Positions 12,978-26,225 of a stretch of 64,000 nt of DNA are shown here, piece by piece; the first letter of the stretch is position 1, and every line of letters begins with the position of its first letter. Below the pieces are notes generated by a model, which was not told where the DNA came from, searched no databases, and saw only the letters and a program-made list of their open reading frames with translations. The position numbers were made by a program, and so were the translations under genes. The DNA comes from Diploscapter coronatus (Eukaryota; Nematoda; Chromadorea; Rhabditida; Rhabditidae): positions 23,149,201 through 23,213,200 of the forward strand of contig OZ038422.1 of the NCBI GenBank assembly GCA_964036155.1, given 5' to 3'.

Positions 12978-15627
12978 ATGGGTACCTATGGCATTGGATT
13001 ATTGGTAATCATACACCTACTGAATTGCCAATGCATAATTTCTGTCAATAATGATCGTTCGTGGAATTTACTGTCTGACGACACGAAAGCAGCTTTGCTA
13101 CGACATATGAAGAATCCGAGGGAAACAATGCGGCGACTGGCTAAATATAGGATATCCAATAAAATATCATCGATTTCTCCCGATACTCTAGCGAAGTTAA
13201 AAGACGTAAGTTTGTAGTCATGAGTGAAAAATAGCATACAATAGGCAATCAACCATCGAAATTCCGTGAGTTCACATTTGAACGATGCATCAATCAGTGA
13301 AATTAATGCAAGAGAAGGTATTGAGCCATACCTTTACAATGGAGATATCTTATTAACAGAGTATATCACTTCAAATTGGCGATTTGTAAAAGTAGTTACC
13401 TCTAACGTGTGTATTAGCATTACAAAGAGAATTTTTTCCACATACCATTTTGATCGAATTGGTAACTTTTACAAATTGCTTTCAACCTCGTTATCCTTCA
13501 AGAACGATCATTTTAGCGAGCAAATAAGCCACCAGTTGAGTGTGAACAACATAAAAGGCAGAATGATCCGACAAGCTTCGACAGTTTACAATAAATGGAC
13601 CAACAATGAGATTTTCTACTACTTCGATAAGAATTTTCGTGAGATATTTTGCGAGTGATTAAAAAAATCATTAAATTCAGCTTTGAAAAAGCGAGATCTC
13701 GTCGAAAAGGCCTTGTCGATTTTGGAAGAAGTGACTTGTGCTAAATTCAAACAGAGTTCAACCTCGAAAAATCGAATCCGAGTTTTTCAAGGAAACGGCT
13801 GTTTTGCTACGATAGGAATGTTAGGAGGCTAGTTAAATTCGCAATAATTCATGAGAAGTAATTATATATAGGAGAGCAAGAATTGTCATTAGGTCAGGGA
13901 TGTCATTCGGTATTTTTATACATGAATCTTGGTTAATGCAATTAGGAATTTAGCTAGGCACTATTCAACATGAGTTCTTGCACGCGATCGGTATTTGGCA
14001 TGAGCATATGAGGTTGGCAAAAGTAAATTCATAAATATCATGTATTTCTGGAACGTTAAAACTTCGACTCCCAATTTCTCAAACCCTAATTCCGAGCATC
14101 CTTCATCAATAATAAAAGTACTGATGAAGAGAACTCATTTCCAGATCTGACAGGGATGACTATCTGACGGTCGATTTATCTGACGTGTCGCCTTCGAAAC
14201 AATATAATTTCGATAAATTGAATGAACGAGTCTCACAGAATTTGATAGATTTTGATTATGCTTCGGGTACTTTTGATTAATTTCCCAAAATATGCATTTC
14301 CTTCTCCAATTAAGTTACGCACTACCCACCTACCGTCTTCACGACTAATAACACTGTGTCGATGTACACGATTAACCGGGAATTCCAATTCACGATCGGA
14401 ATGAAACAATTGGCGTTTTCTGATATCTACAAAATCAATCAATTTCTCAATTGTACAGGTATTGAATTTTATTTAATAGACTGTCCAATAGTTTCTGTCG
14501 CAAGAATTAAAGTTTTTCCAAATTTATAGCTGAAAGGTTTGGTCTAAAATAATTTGTGCTATTTATGGAAGAGCCTTTGCTCTATATTTCTACCGCCTTC
14601 TTTGGTCAAAATGCAAAATTTTGTTCAAAAATGTTTTCAAATAAAAAGTTAGTGGGAATATTTTTGAATTTTATATCATTTTACTGCTCTGACCTAATAC
14701 CAAGTCATTGTTATATTCTCTTAGTCAGTTATCTTTTTCCATTAGGAAAAAACTCAATCCCTTTGCGAAATGCACCCACTAATAAAACCCCTCGACAAAT
14801 TGTCCCGTATACTCATATGTAGTGGGCAAAATGTTTCAACGAGTCGTGCAAAATGGAGGTGTAGTCTGCAGATATATGCAGGTAAATTATCCTCAGTCGA
14901 TGCTTTGATATGACCGAGCTAGCGAAATTTGCTGGGACCGAATGATCTTTGCGACAGAAATTATTGGACAGTCTAATATTTTTAAAACATTTTTGCAATT
15001 GCAGCTAACTGTCCAGAGCCTCTGTTGAGTTGCGAAAATCAAGGATTTGTGAATAGCAACGGCTGTGACCGATGTATCTGTTCAAAAGGATTCGCGGGCA
15101 GAACTTGTGACCAACGGGTAGAATTAGTTTCTCAATTCAGCAAAAATGAAATTTTTTATCTTAGCCAGACGACCAAGGTCTAACACTGGCTGCGGGTGAA
15201 TCTTGGCTTAATTTTACAGTTACGATCGGAAATAGCTCGAATAAAAATGAAGCCAGAACGGAATACACTTACAAAACTTTGTGGTTTAGGGTTTCTTTCG
15301 ATAATTTTACAAAGAAAAGAAGCAAATTATTCTAGGTACCACAAAAAATGACCCTCCAAGTCAAAGTTGTCGATTTAAAAATGACACAATGCCAATTTTC
15401 GTGTCCGTTTGCAGGAGTCGAAATAAAATACGGGAAGAATCGAATGCTAGGTGGTCCCGTGTAAGTTTATCTTCCTGTAAAATTAGATGATTTAAAAAAA
15501 AAAATTTAGCATATGCTGCGAAAGTCAACTGAATCAGATATTCAGCAGTACGAATGATCCCACAGCGATTATCTTCTATAACAATTATTACGAATCAAGG
15601 TTCACGATTTCATATCGAATAATCTAA
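12978..15627 (+). CDS. Astacin-family zinc metalloprotease with EGF-like and CUB-like C-terminus
   Basis: Twelve exons: 12978-13205, 13245-13360, 13517-13638, 13681-13827, 13872-13909, 13954-14012, 14145-14266, 14315-14458, 15005-15117, 15165-15290, 15336-15460, 15510-15627; 485 residues. A signal peptide is followed by a propeptide with NGDILLT, then the mature domain. The zinc site HEFLHAIGIWHEHMR (His223, His227, His233; Glu224 catalytic) is intact. The usual SIMHY Met-turn reads SVTHY (Thr279), while Tyr281 is kept. An EGF-like module (about 326-363, CICSKGFAGRTC) and a CUB-like module follow, the layout of many nematode NAS proteins that act on cuticle or food protein. Intron 4 starts with GC (13828), the phase-correct way to make LGG-EQELSLG. 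Intron 8 carries a mobile element. The ATG directly follows TTTTAG, suggesting trans-splicing. Confidence 0.92.
14479..14973. mobile_element. Mariner/Tc-type MITE in an astacin intron
   Basis: A 495-bp segment begins GACTGTCCAATAGTTTCTGT and ends with the reverse complement of GACTGTCCAATAATTTCTGT. The inverted ends match for about 25 bases with one mismatch and are flanked by TA on both sides (14477-14478 and 14974-14975). TA target duplication plus short perfect ends is the signature of Tc1/mariner insertions. No transposase frame is recognisable inside, so it is non-autonomous or decayed. It sits wholly inside the intron between the Met-turn exon and the EGF exon and explains why that intron is ten times longer than its neighbours. 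Confidence 0.8.
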
Positions 15628-16364
15628 ACGGATGCACAGGAGATTCCATGGATTCCTTTCCGAAAACGTAACTTTTATATCAGAAAACTCGTATACCTCT
15701 GATATTTTTCTGATTATCACAAATCTTCAGTCTTCTAAAAAGTTCTGTACAAAATGACACTTAACATTAGATATTGATTTAATCTTTCAAAATTTTGTTA
15801 TGAATTGTGAATTTTACGGGTTAGGAAATGCCATAATTGGCTGATGAGCTCAAAAATCATTATCAGACGTGCATTAGATTATTAGATTGTCTTTATTGTC
15901 GTGTTATTTTTGTCATAATAAATTATTTCATTTAACCGAATGCAATAAATTCTCGCTATCGTCTTTTTCCGCAGCTTTTGTGCAATAATTCATTCGAGCA
16001 CTGCCTTATCACAGAGACGCTGCCAAATTAGACGGGAAACTCACTATGCAATATGTGATGCAAAAATGATGTAGTAGAGATAAATTGATAAACTTGTGAA
16101 TTCAAAATGATTAGCAAATTATCAGTCGTCTCTTTCGGAATTGGCTCAGACTTTGAGCTGAAGAAGGAGCACTCGTACTCGATTTTTATTCTTCTTGAAT
16201 AATCACTTTTCTCCATTTCTTGTCAACTATTATTTTTGTGATTCTAGTAGCTGGAGATGAAACAGAATTAATAGCATGAAGAATATTTCCAATCCTAGTT
16301 TTCCTAACCTCTTTTTCTTGCATGCTTTTAATGACACGAAGATTCTAAATCTTTTAAATTATAG
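15628..16364. other. Intergenic, astacin to ABC transporter
   Basis: Holds the 3' flank of the astacin gene and ends with TTATAG immediately before the ATG of the transporter, another candidate spliced-leader acceptor. No other feature was recognised. Confidence 0.5.
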
Positions 16365-19300
16365 ATGGGATTCTTCTCTCAGCTTCGGCTACTCGTCTGG
16401 AAAAATCTACTTCATCAATGGCGTTCGCCGTGGTTTTCACTGTTTGAAATCTTCGTTCCAAGTTTACTGATTGGAGCTACATTCGCAATTTTATTAGGAG
16501 TAATTTAAAATCAGTTTTCTACATAATTCGTCCCTTAATTTTATACATTTAGCTACGAAGTCATTTTGAAAAATCTCACGATGAAACTTACACTTCATGG
16601 CCAGTTACGGGAAGTTCCCTCGATTACGTTATGCCGACAAATTTTTCTGACCCTCTGGTATTTTCTCGTAAATTTTTGAAAATATTGCGATTCTGATGTT
16701 TTAGAGTTTTCTCATTGACCCTGCCATTCTGATAAGAAACGGGACTCCCGCTTGTCAATTCCTGAATTTTTCTGAGATCGCCAAGGGGCGCTATCATATC
16801 GGTAAATTTTTGAGTGAATTTTCTCAAAAATCCCTAATTTAGGCGCTCAACTCGCCTTCACCCCAATAACTAATATCACCAAGGAAATTATGGCTACAAT
16901 TGAGGTAGGAGTTCAGAAATATTTTATTTCTGAAATTATAAAATTCTAGAAACGATACACCGCGAAGAATATCGTTAGTAGCATCGATGAACTGCTAAAA
17001 TTTATGAATATCAGCCTGCCTTTCGTAATCGATACATCCATGACTGTAGTGGGTAAAAAATCTATCTTCATATGGAGAGACTACTATTTCTATTGTATTA
17101 TTTTAGGCTTTGACAATGAAACCTCCCTAGTTAATTATATGGTGAATTCATTTCAACACATTTGTGGTAATCCTTTGTGGGGTAAACCCGAATTATCGCC
17201 GATTTTTGCAACATTAGCAATTTAGCCGGAATAATATTCGACGAGGCCTTATCTTTGAACGGTTCGAACGCTCACAATATCAGCTACAAAATACGACTTT
17301 CTAATACGGCTAGGAGAATGAAAAGCGTAAAAATTGTCGGAAATTTTTGGGAAAAAACGAGAAAAATTCAAGATTCTTGGGAATACTTACACCCCATGGG
17401 ATACGAGGCATAATTTTGCTGTGGAATTCTTCAGCGCACCAGTTAACTATGCGGATAACGATGGAGGATCTCCAGGTAAGATTTGTAGAGATCATTTAAA
17501 CATTTTCTTCCAATTCTTGAAGTTTACTCAAATCGAAAGAATGCTATCTTACAAAGGAAATGATAAAAATAGCAGAAAGTCGTCGAATATTCTAAATTAT
17601 TTCACGACAATTTTAGGCTATTGGCGAGAAGGATTTCTATCGATTGAAAGAGCCGTCAATGTTGCAATTACCGAGTTCATTACGAGAAAGAAGAGCATAA
17701 CACCGTTATTTGATAGCATAATGGTTAGACAACCTCACATTTTCTTGATTTCAATAAGTGATACTTTAGTTAGGACGTTTCCCTTTTCCGCACTATATTG
17801 ATGAGGTCATGGAAATGGGCGGATTTTTCCTGCCTGTTGTCGTGATATTTTCGTTCATGGCTAGCATCATTTACATCGTGAGAAGCATCGTTGATGAAAA
17901 GGAGAACAATTTAAAAGTTACCAACTAAAATTACCAAGAATTATCCAATTTCTCAAGGAATACATGAGAGTTATGGGTCTATCACAATTTGCTCAATGGA
18001 TTGCTTTCTTCATCGTCAACTTTCCGAAACTTCTACTGACAGTTGGTGTTCTTACAGGACTATTGAGCGCTGTAACTCCGAGGTGTTGAAATAGTTATTT
18101 TACGAAATCGCAAGTGTTTTAGATCTGACTGGACGATTATGTTTGTATTTTTCTTGCTATTCTCGCTGAATGTTATCTTCTATTCGTTCTTCATATCGAC
18201 TTTCAATCAGTCTGGTATATATTATATCACTATGGATTTTACTAGCCTAAAATTCTAGGATCGACTGCAACTCTCGTAGCCACAATGGGCTGGATGCTTT
18301 TGTACGTCTGGTACGCGGTGTTCAGTTCGTACGATCTCGAACGGCCATATCCTCTATGGTCACAAAGACTCAACTGCCTCAATCCGTGCATTGCCATGAC
18401 CTATGGAATTACATTACTCTGCAAATATGAAATGCAGTGTAGAAGATAATGTAAATTTTATAATTCACAGAGTATTTTAGCTGGTGGTCTACAATGGTCT
18501 CACGTCTTCGAAGCTACTTCGCCAGATGAACCTTTTTCATTTGGACAAGCCCTTGTTATTTCTGCAATTGATAGTATCATTCTGATAATACTGACTTGGT
18601 AGATTTTTGAGTAAACTCATCTTCATTGAATTCCTATAGGTACGTCGAAGCAGTTTATCCAGGAGGTCAGGGAGTTCCACAAAAGCCTTGGTTTTTCTTG
18701 CTCGTATCAAACTATAAGTCGAAAAATTTATAAGAAAAAGATCTTCAGCCCTCGTATTGGTTCCCAAGTTGTTCGAGTCGAAAGCGAAGAAGATATAAAA
18801 AGTCTTCGTACGTTCAGCCTGACTACGTCAAAATTGAGTCGGAGCCTATAGGAGAGGTAGAGAATTAGAGATATGACCAGAAAACGTAATACTTTTAGCC
18901 AACAGTCAACATAGTGAATCTGGAGAAAATCTATGGATCTTCGATATTCAGGAAGATCTACGATTGTCGTTTTGGAAAATCAGCGGAAACTGTTGCTTTG
19001 AATCGATTGTCGATGAAAACGTATTCGGGTGAAATCACAGCTCTACTGGGGCACAATGGTGCTGGAAAAAGCACAACTTTTGGTATCGTGTCAGGTGAAA
19101 TTTTATCTTCGATTTAAAATAAATGAACAAAATTAGGAATCATCCGACCTACTCATGGAACCGTCTACATAGATGGGTTTGATATTCGGAAAAGTCTCGC
19201 TCGAGTAAGGCAAACCACTGGGCTTTGCCCTCAACACAACATTCTGTTCGATATTCTAACTGTCGAGGAGCATTTAAAGTTCTTCTGTCAGTTGAAGGTA

Positions 19301-22300
19301 AAATTATTGAAAAATGTATTTAAAAAAAAAGCGCAGAAAATTATAGGGAAGCACATGGAATAAATATGAAGCGCAAGATTTACTTGAGCGACTTCGACTG
19401 ACTGGGAAAGAAAACGCCTTTTCTTGCCATCTCTCAGCAGGACAAAAGAGAAAACTGTCGTTGGCTGTCGCTTTTATCGGCAAATCGCAAGTAATCTTAT
19501 GAATGTTTTTCGAAAAAAAAAGTTATAAAATTAGGTAGTCTTTCTCGATGAACCCACATCTGGTTGTGACATCGCTTCGAGACACGAAATTTGGAAAATG
19601 TTGCAAACGGAGAAATTGGGAAGAGCGATTCTCATTACGACTCATTTTATGCAGGAAGCTGATTTAATTGCTGATCGGTAATATTGATAAAATTTTCAAA
19701 CAAAATTTAAATTCTAGCATTGCCATCATATCTCGAGGTTCGCTGCAATGCTACGGTTCAGGAATGTTTTTGAAGAATCAATATGGTAATTTTATATTTA
19801 AAAAAAAAAAAAAGCTGAAGAATGATGCTTTCTTAGGGAATGGCTATAAATTGACAGTGGCATATAGTTGTGAGGATAGAGAAAGGGACACCGTGATCGA
19901 CAACACTCTGCATGTCTTCGAGAAATGTCTTGGTCGGAAAGTGAAATATTCTGTAGCTGGAAAGGAAGCTGACTTTGTAATTGGGAATGATAGGGAAAAG
20001 TCAGTATTCTTGAATCATCGTTTTTCAACGAGTTTTTAGATTTTCGAATTTGTTCAATACTTTGGAAAGCTGCCAAGATCAACTGTCAATCGATTCGTAT
20101 GGGGTTTCGATCAGCTCTATGGAAGACGTATTCGTTAGGTAATGAATAACTTAAAAAGATGAATCAAACAATTTTTAGAGTCTGTGATGAAGCTGATCAG
20201 CGGTACGTGTTGGACTACGGTAGAAAGAATGTGAACGACATCTATGACAATAGTTCGCTGGATCAATTGAAAAGTATGAGGCTTTGGTTATCTTTCCTGA
20301 TTAATTGCGTTCTTTAGATGCTAAATCACAGAATAGAGTTTCCGGATTTGAACTGTATCTGCAACAAATCTTTGCCATGTTTATCAAGCGAGCGATTTAC
20401 TTCAGAAGAAAATGGACGTTATTTATAACACAACTTTTGCTACCGGTAAACTGATATAAGATAACTTTTAGAAGATGAGCTTAGGTCGCTTTCTTCGCAT
20501 TTATGGCGATGGCTTCTAAAATCATTCCTGGTCCAGAAGTAAGGAATTTTGCTAAAAATAAAAAAAAAAAACCCCTCCAACTTTTTTAGAACCAACCAGC
20601 TCACAATATTTCGTTCTGGCCATATGCTAAAGGAGGCAATGCCTGGGTTTTGACTTCAAATGTTAATTATTTTGGAAAATCACTTTACAGGCAAATATAA
20701 AATTGTTTGACATAGCCAGATCATTATTTTAGCCGAATCAATGAAACAGTGGCTCGCTATAACGGTCCATCGAATTTGTTCGTTTCTCCGATTAGCAACC
20801 TCGATGAACAAATTGTCAACAAAACGATTGAAGTTCGAAAAAAAATTACAGTATTCTGCATTGCTCTTATTTTCAGCTTGGTCAAAGAGGCCTCGGACTT
20901 CATACACCAATTGCATTCGATAAATTCACGTATTTCTCAGTACCTGGTTTATCTCTGAACTTAACCCTACTAAAAGGTACAGGGCGTTCCATAATTACCC
21001 ACCACTCTATTCGAATCGTTATGTTTTGCGCTCTCTAAATAATCACATACGCTATAAATAGGGTATCATTTTGAAGCTATGCATCAGTCGATTATCAGAA
21101 AAAAAACGTCTTATAATGACTACATTCCTATCAGTGATAAGAGAATGACTTCCCGTCGTAACTTTTTGAAAGTCAGAAATATTGACCGACGTTGGATTCG
21201 GAATTCTGAAGACGTAATGATTGCTCAAATCAACTCAAACTTTGGATTTAGCAACTCTCCTATCTCAAAGAATGAAATGTGTTCAAATTTTACAAATTCT
21301 TTTCTGCTACTTTTCAACCACCTACTAGTTCTAACATATCGAAGCCTTCTTTCTGCAACTCCTATGACAGCACACTTTACAAAAACAATACCGTAACCTT
21401 AAAATTATACAGAGTTATACATAAAAATTTCATAGAATTCGGTATGGCAACTAACTTTGATATGAGGATTTCAAAAACACTAAATTTGGATGATATCAAT
21501 TCATAGTATTCGAAATATAACGATTTGAGTCGAGTGGCGGGTAATTATGGAATATCCTGGAATGAACATATTTTCACCAGTAGTATTTTTATGATTCACT
21601 CTAAATTGCAGTCCTATTCAACAACTATGCCTACGACAGTCCAGCACTTGGTGTGGCAGTTGCGGATTCGATGCTTCTGTCGCTTTACTCAAAGAAGAAT
21701 TATACGATCAATGTAATTTCTAACATTTTACAAGGTGAAATTAATTTTTAGACAGTAAATCATCCTCTTCCACCGGTTCCAAATAGTAATTTGGAGGACA
21801 AAAATCTATCCGATGGCGCTATGTTCGTCATGTCTTATGGAGTCATCGGTATTTTCGTGATTTTCATAAACGCCTTCATGTTTTACACTTTAGTTTCATT
21901 ATCTGTTTTGATTTCCGCATACAGTCAATTCATAATTCGGGAAAGAGAATACAAAAGCAAACATATGCAGGTAGCATTGCACTAAAATTTCAAAATAATG
22001 CCGAACTTTTAGATGTTAGCCGGATTGAATACATTTATTTATTGGCTAGTCTCGTTCATTTGGGACGCCGTTTGGTTCCTTCTTCGACTGTTCGCTTTTG
22101 TCGGAGTACTGTATGCGGTTCAAATCGACGAATACACGGGCCGTTTCTTGACGGTCGCAATTTTGTACCTTTCCATGGCCCTATTCGGATGGGCATCTAT
22201 TCCAATGACCTACTGGATATCTTTCGCTTTCGATAAGGCTCCGAAAGGATATGCCATGATAGTGCTCTTTAATATCATTTCGGGTACTGTTTATGTTTTC

Positions 22301-25300
22301 AACTTTATTTTTGGTAAATTAAAGATGCTGCAACATTGCACATAAGAAGATAATGCGTTGAATAATGAAAAGATAGATGACGTTTTCTATCTTTATAGCT
22401 AGAGAACGCAAATGCTCAACTTGCTAAAGTTTTCTTCTTTTTCTAAAGAATTTGTAAAAATTTATAAGTTACATGCGTAATTTCGAAACTTTGTCATTTG
22501 TGAGCACAAGTTTGATCATTATCGAGACTTATCACCAGCAAGGAGATCATCCAGTCGAGTAATGAATGTGAGATTCGATGATTTTCTGAAGGAGAAATGA
22601 TCTATTGTCGAGCGAAATGAATAAAAATGAGTTAAAGATCCAACTTTCATTGACGAAAAATTGCGAAATTTGCGAAGGCAATTATCGAGTTGATTAGGGT
22701 ATTTGAATGATTAAGCAATATTTGTGCAAGCTTCAAATCTCACGAACACCAAATTTGGAAAAGCATTTGTAGTACTCTCTATTTATAGCTTTCTTCATGT
22801 TTCGATATTTTCAACTCACCGATTTTTAAAATTATTTTGACCTTAGGAATGGGCAGTAGCATCGCCGTTCCGGTGGTTGAAGACACGATAGGCAAGAATG
22901 CATCATATGCATGGTCATTGGGACTTTCGTGGTTCTTCCCCTCATTCAGCATAGCCAATATTTACATTACGGTAGAGAAAATCTTCGACTATTTTTGAAA
23001 GAATATAAAGAGTGTAGGTCTATGAAAACGAACTACTGCGTGAAATGTGTCATAAGAACTTCGACTGCAACAATAAGCTTCTAGAAAAAGTTGCGATCTG
23101 CTGTGGAAGACCTGAGCGTAATAATTTTTGGAACGAAAACTGAAGGCTTATCTTATCATTTCTTTCAGAAAGGATTTACACCGAGAATGTGCTCACTGAC
23201 ACGGGAAAACGAGGAATCTTCTGGCCAATCATATTCTTTTCCATCCAAGTAACCTTTTCTGAAAGGGGCATCTCAGTTTTGATAATTTAGGGATTCCTTT
23301 ACTGGGTGCTCGTATTTCTGACCGAAACTTCACTATTCGCAAATTTGCACAAGACATGGAAATCTTGGTGGAATTTCATGGAGGTTAGAAGAAAGTATAA
23401 CTGTTTCTTGAAAAATTTATCCAGTATCAACCAAGCGAGAAAATTCACGTCGACGAGGACTCGGATGTGATCGCAGAGAAGAAGAAGGTCGATGCAATGA
23501 CCCCGAAATCAAAGCCGATTGTAGCGAAAAACCTCGTCAAACAGTATTTTCTTAGAATGGACGTGCTTTTCAACTAGCATTTCAGCTATGGCAATCTGGC
23601 CGCTGTTCAAGGCGTTTCATTCCACGTTGGTCTTGAAGAATGTTTCGGGCTTCTTGGTGTGAACGGCGCTGGAAAAACGACAGTGTTCCAAATTTTGAGT
23701 GGCGAAAATACATCGACAAGAGGACAAGCTTACATCAACGGATCAAACGTCAAAGATAGCTGGAAGACAGTAATTGTTCCTATGTTTAGAGACCGCAAGT
23801 ACTTTCCCAAATTTATGTTGATGGGATTTCGAATTGATAAAAATATTGTTTGATCCCTCAAATACACATATCAAAAAGAAAGTTTCAAAATCTTAACCCT
23901 AAAAACAGATGGTTTTAATAATTTTCAAGTTCGCTCAATTAGAGACATTTTGGCTCAGGGATAGATTTACAAATCCCGCTTTGGAGTTCTATAAAATTAG
24001 TGGTTTTCTCGAAAGATCAAGCCGATGATTTCGTTGACCAAATTTTGATTGAATGTTTGATATTCGAATGAGAGTATTTGCGTTCTCTATCTATGATAAG
24101 TGAAAGGATCCAGGTCAATTTTATAGACAAACATCGGCTATTGCCCACAATTTGATGCTGTGATCAATGAAATGTCTGGCAAAGAGACGCTAGAGATGTT
24201 CGCTCGAATCAGAGGAATGCCGAAGTCTGAAATTAACCAGAAAGTCGAAGCTGTCATCAAAGCCATTGGAATCAGTCACTATGCAAATTGGCCGATCAAG
24301 AGCTACAGGTAAATTTCAATATATATCGGCATGATTCTTTAAAATTATTGATATGCCTTCTATTGAAGCGAACTAGGGTTAGATATCGTGTCGCCATATT
24401 GCTGTCGCTCATATAGACGATAGATTATGAAATCAATTTAGCGGCGGCACGAAACGTCGTTTGTCACTAGGAATAGCTCTCATCGGTTTACCTAGCGTGA
24501 TTTTGCTAGACGAAATGACGACAGGAGTAGATCCAAAGGCAAGAAGAATCATTTGGAGTATACTGTCACAAGTCAGGCAACTCGGGTCCGCTCTCGTGTT
24601 AACTTCACATTCCATGGAGGAGGCTGAGGCTCTGTGCACTCAGATAGCGATCATGATTTATGGTGAGCATTGAGTTGCTTTTACGAATATCAGCCACGAT
24701 TCAAATCCATATGAAGGGATATTGAAATTTCGAAATGTGATTTCCATATTGATCTGCACAATTTTTGTCGGATATCGTTCTACCTATGATGCAACGATGA
24801 ATCTCATCAAAATGACAGATGAACACGAAATTCAGGCAAATTCCGGTGCTATGGCTCCTGTCAACATATCAAATCGCGATACGGAAGAAGCTTCACCATG
24901 ATCGTTCGACCCAAGTCGCCGAAAGATCATAGAACGATCAAGTCGATCGTCAAAGAAAGTTATATTAATTCAGTCGTTAGAGTAGGATTTATCAAAAATT
25001 TCACCAAATGAAGCTAAAAATTAGGACTCGAACACCAATCAAATAACGTTTGAAATTCCCCGTGACGACTCGATCAAGTGGTCGAATTTGTTTGAGAAGA
25101 TGGAAGAAATTTATACTAGCGGTATTTTGCTAGATTACTCTCTTTCCCAGGCTAGCTTGGAAGAGGTACTCAAGAACTATCTTCTTTCCAAAAATACTTT
25201 TAACTTTAGATTTTTCTAAACTTCACTCTCGACATGAATAAATATCGCGACTATCCGAAAAGCAATCAAAATGTAACGAAAGTTGTCGCTAATGGAAAAA

Positions 25301-25332
25301 TCGAATCGAAAGACGAAAGTCGCTGGGAATAA
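16365..25332 (+). CDS. ABCA-subfamily full ABC transporter (lipid transporter, CED-7/ABT type)
   Basis: 43 exons, 1787 residues, full-length for ABCA. Exons: 16365-16499, 16553-16657, 16705-16801, 16843-16904, 16950-17052, 17107-17166, 17226-17326, 17373-17475, 17617-17723, 17770-17916, 17958-18082, 18123-18214, 18259-18438, 18481-18598, 18640-18703, 18749-18856, 18899-19094, 19137-19297, 19347-19490, 19535-19677, 19718-19785, 19837-19999, 20040-20138, 20179-20273, 20318-20445, 20485-20538, 20590-20690, 20733-20832, 20877-20946, 21612-21712, 21752-21970, 22013-22313, 22847-22971, 23018-23117, 23169-23248, 23291-23383, 23425-23543, 23586-23769, 24127-24308, 24442-24662, 24836-24981, 25025-25165, 25210-25332. 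Two halves are seen, each with a first membrane span, a large extracellular loop, a membrane bundle and an ATPase. NBD1 has GHNGAGKST (about 620), [10 protein letters not shown] and [15 protein letters not shown]2 has GVNGAGKTT (about 1480), [10 protein letters not shown] and [12 protein letters not shown]. It should move lipids across membranes; CED-7 does so in corpse engulfment, but orthology to any one member is not shown. The intron at 20691 starts with GC. The ATG follows TTATAG. Confidence 0.93.
20980..21559. mobile_element. Degenerate terminal-inverted-repeat element in ABCA intron 29
   Basis: The 665-bp intron after exon 29 contains a segment starting CAGGGCGTTCCATAATTACC and ending with the near reverse complement (CAGGATATTCCATAATTACC read from the right). 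Similarity continues inward for roughly 50 bases with mismatches. The interior has short open stretches but nothing recognisable as a transposase. The ends resemble the CAGGGTGTTCCA type common among Tc/mariner relatives. The exact ends and target duplication are uncertain. Confidence 0.6.
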
Positions 25333-26225
25333 ACTTTTCATTGACAATTTTCTCATATCACGGGTTTTTATATTGAAACGTTTTGTCTGGAAATGCCCCT
25401 AAACACTGATCAAGGTTTTTTGTTTTTGTTCTATTGTTCGAATTAGAATACCATAAATTTGATCATTAAATAAACATTTCACTCCTCAAATTGCATAGCC
25501 ATCTATCAGTTGTCAGTGTCGCTTTCTCGTTCATTCAATGAAATTTCGACTTCAATTGGGTGAGTCTAGCAAAAATTGCAATTTTCTGTCGAATTTGCTA
25601 AATCTTGTGCAATCTCCACATACATTCTTCTTCATCACGTATAGACAAGTGATCAGTGATGTTACCCCTCTGTCTATCATTTCTTCGCATCATGTCTATT
25701 TTGAGATACGGATGCTGACAAACAACGGTCTAGTCAGGTCACAACCCAGTGTATAAAGTCAAATGCCAAAGAATCAACCCTTGCATCTCGATTTTATTCT
25801 TTGTACTTCAATTTTTATATGGAATCATCACTCAATAGCTATCAAATTTCGAAACTTTATAGCTTTGTAGAAAATGCAAACTTTTCTAAAAATGAAAGGA
25901 AATTTTTCCCACTTTTGCAGGAAAATAATCATGCAAAATCTCAGGTGTAGGTATTTTTGCCCTCAAACATATGTGTTTTCTTATGATCCTCTCATCTTTT
26001 ATAATCGATTGCCTGCCCACCTCTCAAAAGCATTCGTTTTCCTTCTTCTCTAGCACGTTGTCCTGTCATTCCTAAGATTCATTCCCTTTTCTCTGCAATC
26101 TCTTCATTCCATGTGTACGCTTCTCCCTTTTCTGGCAAAATGAGAAATATTCTGACATTTTAGTCGGCATAAACCCGATTCGAGTTTTCACGCGAAATTG
26201 CTGGGGCTGGATCAAATTCAGCTCT
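25333..26225. other. Intergenic, ABC transporter to PNPO
   Basis: The 3' flank contains an AATAAA near 25470. Pyrimidine-rich sequence follows from about 25950 to 26110. CAAATTCAG ending at 26221, four bases before the PNPO ATG, is a good spliced-leader acceptor candidate. No other exon was recognised. Confidence 0.5.

Noticed and set aside
21079..21506. Open frames in ABCA intron 29 as extra transporter exons
   Set aside because: They do not resemble ABCA loops, lie within the inverted-repeat element, and exons 29 and 30 join in phase without them.
23553..23585. Stop and broken phase at ABCA exon 37/38 suggesting a pseudogene
   Set aside because: Using the donor at 23544 gives a 42-bp intron and a continuous [16 protein letters not shown], as in the family.
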